From assembly GCF_000425585.1 (NCBI RefSeq), contig NZ_AUDS01000026.1:24939-88938 (forward strand): a DNA stretch of 64,000 bases, in the 5' to 3' direction. This document shows positions 25,128-33,585 of the stretch, piece after piece (within the stretch, counting starts at the first letter, position 1; every line of letters begins with the position of its first letter). The notes beneath the pieces are model-generated. The model did no database searches and had not been told where the DNA came from. It was given only the letters and a program-made list of their open reading frames with translations. Source of the stretch: Terrimonas ferruginea DSM 30193. GTDB taxonomy: Bacteria > Bacteroidota > Bacteroidia > Chitinophagales > Chitinophagaceae. A program made the translations under genes and the position numbers.

Positions 25128-25376
25128 ATAAGGTGTAGGGCGTAAGGGGTAGGGTAAACAGCCGCCCGATACTTCGGGCATAAGTTTTAAGTATTAAGTA
25201 AACAGCCGGGGCGAAGGGGTAAGGCTTCTACTCCATGGTTCGTGTATACACGAACCATGGCATTGACCATTCACTATTCACCATTCACTTGTTGACTTAT
25301 TGACGATTGACGATTGACGATTCACCATTGACTATTCACCATTCACTATTGACTTATTGACGATTGACGATTCACC
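25128..25376. repeat. Composite repeat nest: heptamers, micro-palindrome, RAYT palindrome
   Basis: This fills the 330-bp gap before the MFS gene. In order it holds heptamers ATAAGGT/GTAGGGC/GTAAGGG (25128-25155); the micro-palindrome GCCCGATACTTCGGGC (25164-25179); heptamers AAGTTTT/AAGTATT (25182-25202); the 28-bp RAYT palindrome (25233-25260); and sixteen or so ATTGACN/ATTCACN units (25261-25376) that include an internal duplication. There is no gene. Confidence 0.93.
25233..25260. repeat. Solo RAYT-type palindrome
   Basis: A perfect 28-bp palindrome, half-arm CCATGGTTCGTGTA, identical to the first two units of the array at 18.5 kb and about 6 kb from the RAYT gene. No transposase lies beside it. 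Confidence 0.97.
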
Positions 25377-25384
25377 TATCTTTG
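25357..25384 (+). promoter_or_regulatory. MFS gene promoter built on the heptamer array
   Basis: TATCTTTG at 25377-25384 is a perfect TAnnTTTG box. The TTG needed upstream (25357-25359, 17 bp away) is supplied by an ATTGACG heptamer, so the repeat array may contribute to promoter function. Confidence 0.5.
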
Positions 25385-25417
25385 CCCCGCTTTACAAAGC
25401 ACTTAAAAAGTAACCTT

Positions 25418-26638
25418 ATGTCGGTTCCGGCTTTCTCTCCTTATCAGCGGTTTGTAGTTGCCCTGCTGGCGCTGCTGCAGTTCACCGTTGTTCTTGACTT
25501 CATGGTCTTGTCTCCACTCAGCGATGTGTTGATGAAATCAATGGACATTTCTACCAAACAATTCGGCTGGGTAGTGTCGGCTTACGCCTTCAGCGCGGGC
25601 ATTTCCGGCATCCTGGCGGCAGGCTTCGCCGATAAATTCGATCGCAAAAAATTATTGCTTTTCTTCTATATCGGTTTTATTGGCGGTACGGCTTTCTGCG
25701 CGATGTCCAATAATTACGTCATGCTGCTCTCGGCCCGCATTGTTACCGGTTTGTTCGGCGGCGTAATCGGTGCCATTTCCATGGCCATTATTGCCGATCT
25801 GTTTGCCGTACAGCAACGCGGCCGGGTAATGGGCATCGTGCAAATGGGTTTCGCGGTAAGCCAGGTGCTTGGTATTCCCGCCGGTCTTTTCTTCGCCAAT
25901 AACTGGGGCTGGCACAGTTCGTTCTGGATGATCGTGATCCTTGCCATCCTGATTGCCATATCCATCATCTGGTTGTTAAAACCTGTAACGGCTCACCTCA
26001 GTATACAACACGACAAATCACCCTTCCTTCATTTCTGGCACACGTTGCAGAGCCGAAGATACCGTACCGGTTTTGCCGCCACTGCCCTGCTGTCTGTCGG
26101 CGGATTTATGATGATGCCTTTTGCCAGCGTTTTCCTGGTAAACAATATTCATATTCATCACGACGATCTGCCCATCATTTTTCTTTGCACCGGTATTGCC
26201 TCGATCGTGATCATGCCGGTAGTCGGCCGTCTCAGCGATAAGGTCAACAAGTTCAGTTTGTTTGTGGCCGGTTCTGCACTGGCTATGGCCATGGTTCTCG
26301 TTTACACCAATCTTGTGCCGGTACCTTTGTGGGCAATCATTTTACTGAACATGGTGATGTTTGTCGGCATTATGAGCCGCATGGTGCCCGCCATGTCGTT
26401 GGTGACGTCTATCCCTACTATGTCTGACCGCGGAGCGTTTATGAGCATCAACAGTTCTTTACAGCAAATGGCCGGAGGCATTGCGGCCATCGTCGCGGGT
26501 TCGATCGTGGTGCAACCGGCAAAAGAAGCGGCGTTGCTGCATTACCCTATACTCGGATTAGTAGTGGTGGGCGCCATGTTGGTATGCGCCATATTTGTTT
26601 ACCGTGTAAGTAAACTCGCTACTGACCCGGCTTCCTGA
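25418..26638 (+). CDS. MFS transporter, drug/metabolite exporter type
   Basis: 406 residues from ATG 25418 (MSVPAFSPYQRFVVALLALLQ), with 12 predicted helices. Motif A is seen as GFADKFDRKKLLL between helices 2 and 3, and FTVVLDFMVLSPL in helix 1 is typical of DHA1-type exporters and sugar-efflux relatives (AraJ/YdhP-like). The substrate is unknown. Its 3' end overlaps the convergent NTF2-like gene by 20 bp. Confidence 0.9.
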   Translation: MSVPAFSPYQRFVVALLALLQFTVVLDFMVLSPLSDVLMKSMDISTKQFGWVVSAYAFSAGISGILAAGFADKFDRKKLLLFFYIGFIGGTAFCAMSNNYVMLLSARIVTGLFGGVIGAISMAIIADLFAVQQRGRVMGIVQMGFAVSQVLGIPAGLFFANNWGWHSSFWMIVILAILIAISIIWLLKPVTAHLSIQHDKSPFLHFWHTLQSRRYRTGFAATALLSVGGFMMMPFASVFLVNNIHIHHDDLPIIFLCTGIASIVIMPVVGRLSDKVNKFSLFVAGSALAMAMVLVYTNLVPVPLWAIILLNMVMFVGIMSRMVPAMSLVTSIPTMSDRGAFMSINSSLQQMAGGIAAIVAGSIVVQPAKEAALLHYPILGLVVVGAMLVCAIFVYRVSKLATDPAS

Positions 26639-27086
26639 GGCAGGGATCTTTTCGACGTGTATCGATGATGTAGCGGATTCTCCATTGACCACCGGTGCGC
26701 ACCAATGTAAACGCGTTCACTCCGCAGTGACTGAATTTTTTCTTATAAAAAAAATGGTAAGGCGTCCATACCACAGCCATATTACCATCGATATGAACGG
26801 CTCCGAAACTGATTTGCTCATCAGCATTGCCCGGTTCTTCTTTCTGTAAAAAAGCGGCGAATGCGGCGGGCGACTCGCGCTGCACCTTCACCTGCCCGTC
26901 GCGGGTGGTGACGATTGTTTCCAGCACGGCGCTGTCGTCGAATACGGCCAGCAAGGCGGCGGCATCGGCATCGTGCATGGCTTTGAACAACTGGTTTACG
27001 CTGGCTTTAACACTATCTTCAGTTGTTTGGGCATTTGTATTAACAAAAAGCAAAACCGTTGTTAAGAGGGAGATAAAATGACGCAT
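26619..27086 (-). CDS. Secreted NTF2-like (SnoaL/DUF4440-type) protein
   Basis: 155 residues from ATG 27086 (MRHFISLLTTVLLFVNTNAQ, a clear signal peptide). The mature part has the cone-shaped NTF2 fold pattern: an N-terminal helix (VNQLFKAMHDADAAALLAVF), DDSAVLETIV, and a C-terminal sheet (VNAFTLVRTGGQWRIRYIIDTRR). Such proteins bind small ligands or act as uncharacterised enzymes; catalytic residues cannot be assigned. It converges on the MFS gene. Confidence 0.85.
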   Translation of the reverse strand: MRHFISLLTTVLLFVNTNAQTTEDSVKASVNQLFKAMHDADAAALLAVFDDSAVLETIVTTRDGQVKVQRESPAAFAAFLQKEEPGNADEQISFGAVHIDGNMAVVWTPYHFFYKKKFSHCGVNAFTLVRTGGQWRIRYIIDTRRKDPCLRKPGQ

Positions 27087-27142
27087 AACGTGATTTTTTG
27101 GGCAAACTATTGCATGTTTTGTTCGTCCAAAAGAAAAAACGA

Positions 27143-27481
27143 ATGCGTATGAAAACAAGACAATTGGTACCAGCGGTCGCTTTACTGGCTATGACGGTTA
27201 TTTTTGCCAGTTGCGGCAGTAGCCGCGAGGTACATGTATATGGTCCGCCACCACCGCCTCCGTCATCTTTTTCCCTGGTGGTCACGGCCGGTCCGGGTTT
27301 CCCGGTCAGCCGTTATCGTGACGGACGGTATTTTTACCGGAGTCCGCAGGGTTATACTTATTGGCGCGGCAACGACAACCGTTATTACCTTGACCGCCGT
27401 TATATGAATCGCCGTTATTATAATCATCCGCAGTATCATTCGTGGAAGAGGGATCACAGGCATTATTATCGCGGACGCTGA
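27143..27481 (+). CDS. Small Tyr/Arg-rich lipoprotein
   Basis: About 112 residues from ATG 27143 (a second ATG two codons on is equally possible). The signal peptide ends in a lipobox (IFASC), followed by seven consecutive Pro (YGPPPPPPPS-like region), and then a low-complexity C-terminus very rich in Tyr, Arg, Asn and His (YYLDRRYMNRRYYNH). The mature protein is strongly basic and probably sits at the cell envelope. No enzymatic family is recognised. Confidence 0.75.
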   Translation: MRMKTRQLVPAVALLAMTVIFASCGSSREVHVYGPPPPPPSSFSLVVTAGPGFPVSRYRDGRYFYRSPQGYTYWRGNDNRYYLDRRYMNRRYYNHPQYHSWKRDHRHYYRGR

Positions 27482-27486
27482 GTCGT

Positions 27487-27580
27487 CAATGGTCAATGGT
27501 GAATGGTGAATGGTCAATAGAAAAAAGGTGAATGAGTAACTCATTCACCTTTACTTATAACTTATTACTTAAAACTTATT
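27487..27580. repeat. Heptamer arrays around a bidirectional terminator
   Basis: CAATGGT/GAATGGT units run 27487-27514. A perfect 14-bp inverted repeat AAAGGTGAATGAGT / ACTCATTCACCTTT (27524-27552) with A- and T-runs follows and should terminate both convergent genes. ACTTATA/ACTTATT/ACTTAAA heptamers then run 27553-27580 up to the end of speA. Confidence 0.9.
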
Positions 27581-27586
27581 ACTCCC

Positions 27587-28990
27587 TTACTTCAGGTAGC
27601 CGAGGATCCGCAGCATACTCTGCGCAGATTGCTGCTTGGCATATACCCAATCCGTCAATTTACCTTTGTTGTCGTAGCCGACAATCACGTGCTGTGGCGA
27701 AGGAATGAGGCAGTGTTTGATACCTCCGTAACCGCTGATCTGATCCTGGTAAGCGCCTGTATGGAAGAAGCCAACATAAAGCGGTTCGGGACTTTCGCCT
27801 TTTTTCGGCAGGAATACTTCGTTGATATGTTCTTCGGAATCGTAATAGTCATGGCTGTCGCACGTGATGCCTCCCAACACCACCCGCTGGTATTCTTCAT
27901 CCCATTTATTGATGGGCAGCATGAGGAATTTTTCACCGATGCCCCATGTATCGGGCAATGTGGTGATGAAAGATGAATCGATCATGTACCAGGTTTCGCG
28001 ATCGTTCTGCGCCTTTTCCCCGATAACGCTGTAGATATGCGCCATGCTCTCTCCCACTGTGTAGCTGCCAAACTCCGTATAGATATTCGGCATCGGCACT
28101 TTTGACTTCTTGCAGGCAGCCTTGATATTGCGCACGATTTCATTGATCATGAACTGGTAGTCGTACTCAAAACCAAGGGAGTGTTTGATCGGAAAGCCGC
28201 CGCCGATGTTAATCGAATCCAGTTCGGGGCAGATTTTTTTCAACTGGCAATAGAGGTTGATGATCTTGTTCAGCTCACTCCAATAATAGATATCATCCTT
28301 GATGCCTTTGTTCAGGAAGATGTGGAGCATCTTGAGCTGGAACTTGCTTTCATACCCTTCGATGCGGTCGACATAAAACTCGAGAATATCCTTTGCACGG
28401 ATACCAAGTCTTGATGTATAGAAAGGGAAATTCGGTTCTTCTTCAGCCGCCACGCGGATACCGAGCTTGAACGGAACCTTCACTGTTTTGGCGTATTCTT
28501 TCAGCTCATCTTTGTTATCGAGTACGGGCACTACGTTTTGGAATCCTGAGTTGAGCAGGCTGGCGATGCGGCGCGTGTAGCTCTTTTCTTTGTAACCGTT
28601 GCAGATGATATGAATATCCTTGTTGATCTTCTTGCGTTCGTACAACTTCTTGATGATCTCGATATCGTAAGCATAAGAGGTCTCGAGATGAATTTCATGC
28701 TTGAGCGCTTCTTCCACTACGAAAGAGAAATGCGAACTTTTGGTACAATAGCAATAAAAGTATTTCCCTTCGTAGCGGTGTTTTTTAAATGCGTTTTCGA
28801 ACATGGCTTTTGCCTTGTTGATCTGCATGCCGATTTTAGGGAGATAAGTTAACTTGAGCGGAGTACCGTACTTGTTGATCAGGGCTTTGAGATCAAGGCC
28901 GTTGAATTGAAGATACCCATCGACCACATCAATGCCTTCCTGTGGAAAATTGAATGTCTGCTTTACGAGATCGCTGTATGAATTGTTCAT
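27587..28990 (-). CDS. speA: Biosynthetic arginine decarboxylase-like PLP enzyme (fold III)
   Basis: 467 residues, the compact form found in Bacteroidota rather than the 630-residue E. coli SpeA. The fold III barrel is marked by YFYCYCTKSSH (Schiff-base lysine), ETSYAYDIEII, and the phosphate-binding INIGGGFPIKHS. TEFGSYTVG and the C-terminal GITCDSHDYYD supply the active-site Cys-Asp pair, and GAYQDQISGYGG follows. It makes agmatine from arginine for polyamine synthesis in the cytoplasm. Substrate choice among diaminopimelate, ornithine and arginine decarboxylases is inferred from overall resemblance. Monocistronic. Confidence 0.85.
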   Translation of the reverse strand: MNNSYSDLVKQTFNFPQEGIDVVDGYLQFNGLDLKALINKYGTPLKLTYLPKIGMQINKAKAMFENAFKKHRYEGKYFYCYCTKSSHFSFVVEEALKHEIHLETSYAYDIEIIKKLYERKKINKDIHIICNGYKEKSYTRRIASLLNSGFQNVVPVLDNKDELKEYAKTVKVPFKLGIRVAAEEEPNFPFYTSRLGIRAKDILEFYVDRIEGYESKFQLKMLHIFLNKGIKDDIYYWSELNKIINLYCQLKKICPELDSINIGGGFPIKHSLGFEYDYQFMINEIVRNIKAACKKSKVPMPNIYTEFGSYTVGESMAHIYSVIGEKAQNDRETWYMIDSSFITTLPDTWGIGEKFLMLPINKWDEEYQRVVLGGITCDSHDYYDSEEHINEVFLPKKGESPEPLYVGFFHTGAYQDQISGYGGIKHCLIPSPQHVIVGYDNKGKLTDWVYAKQQSAQSMLRILGYLK

Positions 28991-29089
28991 TTTAATCAGC
29001 CCGCGGCGCGCGGGTCGTCTACCCGGTTAACAAAAAGTAACGGGCAAAAATAAAACATTGAAAAAAATACGCCGGAAATATTTTCGGAG

Positions 29090-29860
29090 CTACCAGCGGT
29101 AGACGAACCGGAGTTGCACCTGGAAAAGTTTGACCGGATGTTCGTAAATATCAGCTACCCGGTGTTCGTGCTCTTCATTGGTGCTTACGTTTACAAAACG
29201 GATGTTGAGCGGTTTGCCTTCGGAAGGGTTGGTAACATTGGTTTCATATACTTTACCCATATTGGCATATTCCTGTTTGCCGCCACCTATGCAGGAAAAG
29301 CTCAGGTCGATGAAGGAGCGGTTGCGGGCTTTGCTTTTGCTGAAATCATACATGAGCCCGGCACCACCACCTGCGTACCAGGTATAATCTTTTACGGTCG
29401 TGCGTTTTTCCAGGGGCCGGCAGCCATCTTCGTCATGTGGATCTTCGACATACAGGGTGCTGTACATACTGAGCAGTCCGCCCATAATCTGTCCGTAAGG
29501 CACCAGTCTTTTGCTGTTGTCGGTGCGGGGCTTTTCAAACCTTGCGCGGGCGCCTATGGTGCCGATCTGGCTGTTGAGGTTCACATCTGTTTCGGTGGAG
29601 CTGCCATCCCGGAAAGTGAAGGTCTGGCGGCGGCTGGAGGAGCCATAAGTGCCTACCTGCAGGTCAGCTCCGAGCCATATAAAGGGTGCCTTTTTGAGGG
29701 AAAACAACATTTCCATGTCGAGACCGTGTTCGGACTTGAAACCTTTTTTCATTTCGCCACCGGGGAGGAACAGGTTGTAACCGATACCGATTTGTCTGTT
29801 CTGGGCCTGGAGGAATAAACCAGCCAGTACAAGCGCGCAGGAAAAGAAGAACTTTTTCAT
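29090..29860 (-). CDS. Outer-membrane beta-barrel protein
   Basis: 256 residues. The signal peptide is MKKFFFSCALVLAGLFLQAQ. Amphipathic strands alternate with Gly- and aromatic-rich turns (IGIGYNLFLPGG, WLGADLQVGTYGSS, YAGGGAGLMYDFSKS). The chain ends in FVYRW, a typical terminal aromatic recognised by the Bam machinery. A loop with paired Cys (DEDGCRP) is present. Function unknown. It is separated from rplT by a terminator. Confidence 0.75.
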   Translation of the reverse strand: MKKFFFSCALVLAGLFLQAQNRQIGIGYNLFLPGGEMKKGFKSEHGLDMEMLFSLKKAPFIWLGADLQVGTYGSSSRRQTFTFRDGSSTETDVNLNSQIGTIGARARFEKPRTDNSKRLVPYGQIMGGLLSMYSTLYVEDPHDEDGCRPLEKRTTVKDYTWYAGGGAGLMYDFSKSKARNRSFIDLSFSCIGGGKQEYANMGKVYETNVTNPSEGKPLNIRFVNVSTNEEHEHRVADIYEHPVKLFQVQLRFVYRW

Positions 29861-29917
29861 AAGCGTTTATTTGTTGGAAATGGTACCCTGAATGTACAGA
29901 AAATGGCGGTATAAGGC

Positions 29918-29944
29918 AAAAAAAGACCACGCCGTAGCGTGGTC
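29918..29944 (-). terminator. rpmI-rplT terminator
   Basis: On the minus strand an 8-bp stem GACCACGC / GCGTGGTC with a 4-nt loop is followed by seven T residues, 22 bp after the rplT stop. Confidence 0.9.
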
Positions 29945-29965
29945 CTTCTCTCCTGAAGCGGGAAT

Positions 29966-30310
29966 TTATTTTACAGAATCAACCAGCGTTTTGAATGTTT
30001 CGGGGTTGTTCATAGCCAGGTCAGCCAGGACTTTACGGTCGAGGGTGATTCCTTTTTTCTGCAGTTTGTTGATGAACTCAGAATAAGTGAGGCCTTCAGC
30101 ACGAACGGCCGCGTTGATACGGGCAATCCACAGCGAACGGTATTCTCTTTTCTTGAGTTTACGGCCTACATACATGTAGGTCATACCTTTTTCAACAACG
30201 TTCTTGGCAACCGTTAATACGTTTTTACGTTTGCCATAGAAACCTTTGGCTTGTTTTAATATTTTTTTGCGGCGAGCTTTGGAAGCTACTGCATTTTTTG
30301 AACGAGGCAT
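29966..30310 (-). CDS. rplT: 50S ribosomal protein L20
   Basis: 114 residues, usual length. Basic N-terminus ([20 protein letters not shown]) with GFYGKRKNV and the conserved [21 protein letters not shown] core that binds 23S rRNA early in large-subunit assembly. It lies 64 bp after rpmI in the same operon. In many bacteria L20 also represses its own operon; I see no clear leader structure here to support that. Confidence 0.98.
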   Translation of the reverse strand: MPRSKNAVASKARRKKILKQAKGFYGKRKNVLTVAKNVVEKGMTYMYVGRKLKKREYRSLWIARINAAVRAEGLTYSEFINKLQKKGITLDRKVLADLAMNNPETFKTLVDSVK

Positions 30311-30374
30311 ATCTTAAGCGTTTAAAAGTAAAGATTGGGGTTAACTGAAACACCGCTCTGCGCGGTCTGCCGGC

Positions 30375-30572
30375 TTATTTCAGGCGCAGCAGGCGTTTAA
30401 CGAAATTCATGTTGGACTTGGCCACTACTCCGTCAACACGCAGCGCTCTTTTACGCTTGGTAGATTTTTTGGTCAGGATGTGACGCTTGAAACTTTTCTG
30501 GTGGGTGATCTTACCAGTCGCAGTCACTTTAAAGCGTTTCTTTGCGCTGGAGTTTGTTTTTACTTTAGGCAT
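30375..30572 (-). CDS. rpmI: 50S ribosomal protein L35
   Basis: 65 residues, usual length. Family marks are [21 protein letters not shown] at the start and [15 protein letters not shown] in the middle. First gene of rpmI-rplT here. Normally it directly follows infC, but a metalloprotease gene and repeats separate them. Its own TACATTTG promoter box lies 107 bp upstream. Confidence 0.98.
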   Translation of the reverse strand: MPKVKTNSSAKKRFKVTATGKITHQKSFKRHILTKKSTKRKRALRVDGVVAKSNMNFVKRLLRLK

Positions 30573-30678
30573 TATAACCTTGTTTATTTAATTACACCTT
30601 TGAGGCGTTCCCAAACAGTCGGGATCCTTGTCGGGCCTCTTCAGTAATGTATCCGCTTGTACCAAACAAAACGGGGCG

Positions 30679-30686
30679 CAAATGTA
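30679..30686 (-). promoter_or_regulatory. rpmI-rplT promoter -7 box and leader
   Basis: TACATTTG on the minus strand fits TAnnTTTG exactly and would give a leader of about 100 nt. The leader contains two CCCGAC copies but no obvious riboswitch. Confidence 0.5.
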
Positions 30687-30753
30687 CACATTCTGTTCTG
30701 GTTTACCTAACACATTTTTGATCAACGCCTTAATCGCCTGATTATGAAGGCAA

Positions 30754-30894
30754 AAGGTTTAAGGCTTAAGGTTTAGGGTTGTCAGTACCAGGTTATAAGT
30801 AAACAGCCGTGATTAGCTCCCCCAGGCTGATACTCGGCCTCTCGAAGGGCTAATCACGGCTGTTTTATTGACTATTGACTATTCACTATTCACC
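30754..30894. repeat. Heptamer arrays flanking a 17-bp inverted repeat
   Basis: AAGGTTT/AAGGCTT units run 30754-30781. A perfect 17-bp inverted repeat with arms starting AAACAGCCGTGATTAGC at 30801-30817 and 30849-30865 has a 31-nt loop. ATTGACT/ATTCACT units run 30867-30894. The inverted repeat may terminate the metalloprotease transcript; its length and loop are unusual for a plain terminator. Confidence 0.9.
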
Positions 30895-30936
30895 TGTTCA
30901 CTCACTATCAAATCTTCAAATTGTCAAATCATCACA

Positions 30937-33474
30937 TCACTTCTTCGGATCGAGAATATTATCAATCCGGCTGGCTACATCCTGCAGGTGAGCACGGCTC
31001 ATCGCATCAGCAGTACCCGCAGCGGCATTTTTCGCTTCTGCACGCAGCGACACCAGATGGGCACGCACCGCACTGTAAACATCCGAATTTTCAATTGCCG
31101 GAGCAGAGGGACCGGATGAACGGCCACCGCCACCGCCGCCAACGATCAGCGTCATGGTGCTGGCCGGAGGATTCAGCAGTTTGTCCAGCACACCAACGTA
31201 TGCTTTCTGCAGGTTGCGACGGTAAGGATCTATACGGCTGCGTGTTTTCAGCTCAGACCAGATACCGCTTTGCAGATCGTTCAGCAGTTCGCTGATCGTG
31301 TAAGCCTTCGCTCCTTCAACCGTTTCGCCTTCCACCAGCTTGCCGAGGTTACGGCCAGACAGCAGGCTGTTCAGCGTTGACTCCTGCAGCGACAACACGG
31401 TTGCAGTTCCGCTGATACCTGTTTTCGCGAAGATCGATTGATCCAGCAACCAGGTTGGCGTTTTGAACAGGTTATTTTGCAGGAATGTTACTGCTTCTTT
31501 TTGCTTTGCTTTCGGTACGTATTCATATACCACACCCTTTTCTTCTACTGTACGTAGTGTTTCCATGATGCCGCCCACATATCTTGTTACATGGCTCATA
31601 TACATCGCAAACTGGTTGCGCACTTCGCCATACATCATACGCAGGTTGTCATAGTTCTTGTTAGGCTCGCGTGTCCACGCTTCCAGGTTGGGTATGATGC
31701 GCTTCAGGTTAAGGATGCCATAGTAAGCTCCTTTCATGGCATCATCGCCTACCTGCTCGCGCTGCGAACGGGGATCATCGGGATTGTTTTCGCGGCCAAA
31801 CCACAGACGGTTGTCTTTAAGTTTATTGATCACCCATTGATTGAGGTGCGCTTTTTCCGCATCTTCATTTGCGTACTGCGGGAACAGGCGATAACCCCAT
31901 TCGATCGACCAGTCGTCGTAGTCACCGATGCGGGGGAACAGGCCCACGCGGGAGATATTGTCTTCCGGCTGTGCTACGTAGTTGAAACGCGCATAGTCCA
32001 TGATCGAAGGCGTATGGCCGTTTTTCTCTACCCATGCTTTGTCGCGGAGTTTTTCTACGGGCACCGTGGAGCTGGATCCGTAGTTGTGTGGCAGACCGAG
32101 GGTATGTCCCACTTCGTGAGAAGACACGAAACGGATCAGTTGGCCCATCAGTTCATCGTCGAACAACATTTTGCGCGCGCCGGTATCCACAGGCGAAGCC
32201 TGCACAAAATACCAGTTGCGGATCAGTTGCATTACGTTGTGATACCAGTTGATATGGCTCTCCATGATCTCACCGGTGCGGGGATCGCTGATGCTTGGAC
32301 CGCTTGCGTTGGCAATGTCAGAAGGTTTGTACACGATCGCTGAATAGCGGGCATCATCGAGGCTCCATTCAGGATCTTCCTGTTTGGTCGGCGCTTCGCG
32401 TGCATAGATCGCGTTTTTGAAACCTGCTTTTTCAAATGCTTTGGCCCAGTCGTTCACGCCCTGGATCAGGTAAGGCACCCATTTTTTCGGCGTAGCCGGA
32501 TCGATATAAAACACGATAGGCTTCCTGGGCTCTACGAGTTCGCCGCGTTTGTATTTTTCCCAATCGCCGTCTTTCGGCTCAAGGCGCCAGCGTTTGATCA
32601 GGCGAACAGATTCCACCCCCTGCGGGTTGGCATCAAAGTCGGTATAACCCACAGCGAAATAACTCACGCGCGGATCATAATAACGCGGCTGCATTTTTTT
32701 TGCCGGAAGTACGACCCAGGAACTGTTCAGTTCGAGTGTAACGTTACCGCCGGGAGAGCTCATTGCCCCGGGTGCAGGTGTGCGTCCAAAAGTTTTTACG
32801 GTGGTCAGTTCCACGTTCATCGGATAAGAACGTACGGTAGCGATGTACGACTTGTCGGTTTGCTGCGAACCGATGCGGAGCGCAGATTTGAAGGAGCTGT
32901 TGAAACCGAGGATATCGTTGTCGCTGTTCACATAATCGGTGATGTCGATCACGGTACCGGTGATGGTCGTGGGCAACACTTTCACGTCAAAAGACGCTAC
33001 GATCGGTTGAATATTGGAATTCCTGACCGACATGAACATAGGTGACAGGGAATCTTTGGCATACTCCGAGTAAGAAATATTGCGCAGGAATACTTTGTTG
33101 TTGGGGCCTTTGTCGAAAGCTACCACGTTTTGTCCGATCTGGTCGCCGGCATATCCGAAAAATCCGTTGCGGATGCCGCCTCCGGATTTGGAAATGCGGT
33201 TAACGACGAGTAGCTCACGTCCGAAAACGGAATCCGGGATTTCAAAGAAATACTTGTCGTCTACTTTGTGAACCCTGAAGAGACCATCGTCGGTAACGGC
33301 TTTGTCGGTAATGACTTCCTTGTAAGGCTTGGGGCCTTGCGAGGCGCCAGCACCGCCACGCCCTGCGGGAGGGCCGCCGGTAGGTCGTGTAGTGTCAGCT
33401 TTGGGTTGTTGTGCTGCGGCTGCAAGATGCAGCAAAATGGCCGCAGCGGCCAATGAGGAGCGAATTAACTTCAT
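30937..33474 (-). CDS. Secreted zinc-dependent metalloprotease (DUF5117/DUF4953 type)
   Basis: 845 residues. Signal peptide (LAAAAILLHLAAAAQ), then a Gly/Pro-rich linker (GGPPAGRGGAGASQG) and a long beta-rich N-terminal region. The zinc site HEVGHTLGLPHN lies near residue 450 (HExxHxxGxxH, metzincin-like), followed by a typical SIMDYARFNYVAQPED region with the Met-turn. A helical C-terminal region follows. This family is widespread in Bacteroidota and acts outside the cytoplasm; substrates are unknown. Its position between infC and rpmI breaks a normally compact translation operon. No repeats or IS ends bracket the gene exactly. Confidence 0.92.
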   Translation of the reverse strand: MKLIRSSLAAAAILLHLAAAAQQPKADTTRPTGGPPAGRGGAGASQGPKPYKEVITDKAVTDDGLFRVHKVDDKYFFEIPDSVFGRELLVVNRISKSGGGIRNGFFGYAGDQIGQNVVAFDKGPNNKVFLRNISYSEYAKDSLSPMFMSVRNSNIQPIVASFDVKVLPTTITGTVIDITDYVNSDNDILGFNSSFKSALRIGSQQTDKSYIATVRSYPMNVELTTVKTFGRTPAPGAMSSPGGNVTLELNSSWVVLPAKKMQPRYYDPRVSYFAVGYTDFDANPQGVESVRLIKRWRLEPKDGDWEKYKRGELVEPRKPIVFYIDPATPKKWVPYLIQGVNDWAKAFEKAGFKNAIYAREAPTKQEDPEWSLDDARYSAIVYKPSDIANASGPSISDPRTGEIMESHINWYHNVMQLIRNWYFVQASPVDTGARKMLFDDELMGQLIRFVSSHEVGHTLGLPHNYGSSSTVPVEKLRDKAWVEKNGHTPSIMDYARFNYVAQPEDNISRVGLFPRIGDYDDWSIEWGYRLFPQYANEDAEKAHLNQWVINKLKDNRLWFGRENNPDDPRSQREQVGDDAMKGAYYGILNLKRIIPNLEAWTREPNKNYDNLRMMYGEVRNQFAMYMSHVTRYVGGIMETLRTVEEKGVVYEYVPKAKQKEAVTFLQNNLFKTPTWLLDQSIFAKTGISGTATVLSLQESTLNSLLSGRNLGKLVEGETVEGAKAYTISELLNDLQSGIWSELKTRSRIDPYRRNLQKAYVGVLDKLLNPPASTMTLIVGGGGGGRSSGPSAPAIENSDVYSAVRAHLVSLRAEAKNAAAGTADAMSRAHLQDVASRIDNILDPKK

Positions 33475-33552
33475 GCCTGGCTTAGTTTATAATTTTAACG
33501 TCTCAATATACGTCAGCCAGGCTTTTAGTCGGTCAATTATTTACATGAACGG

Positions 33553-33578
33553 CAATCCCCGCGTTACTGCGGGGATTG
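33553..33578. terminator. Hairpin after infC
   Basis: A 10-bp stem CAATCCCCGC / GCGGGGATTG with a 6-nt loop, 7 bp beyond the infC stop. The minus-strand T-tract is poor, so termination may be partial. It would isolate thrS-infC from the metalloprotease. Confidence 0.6.
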
Positions 33579-33585
33579 TGTTCTT

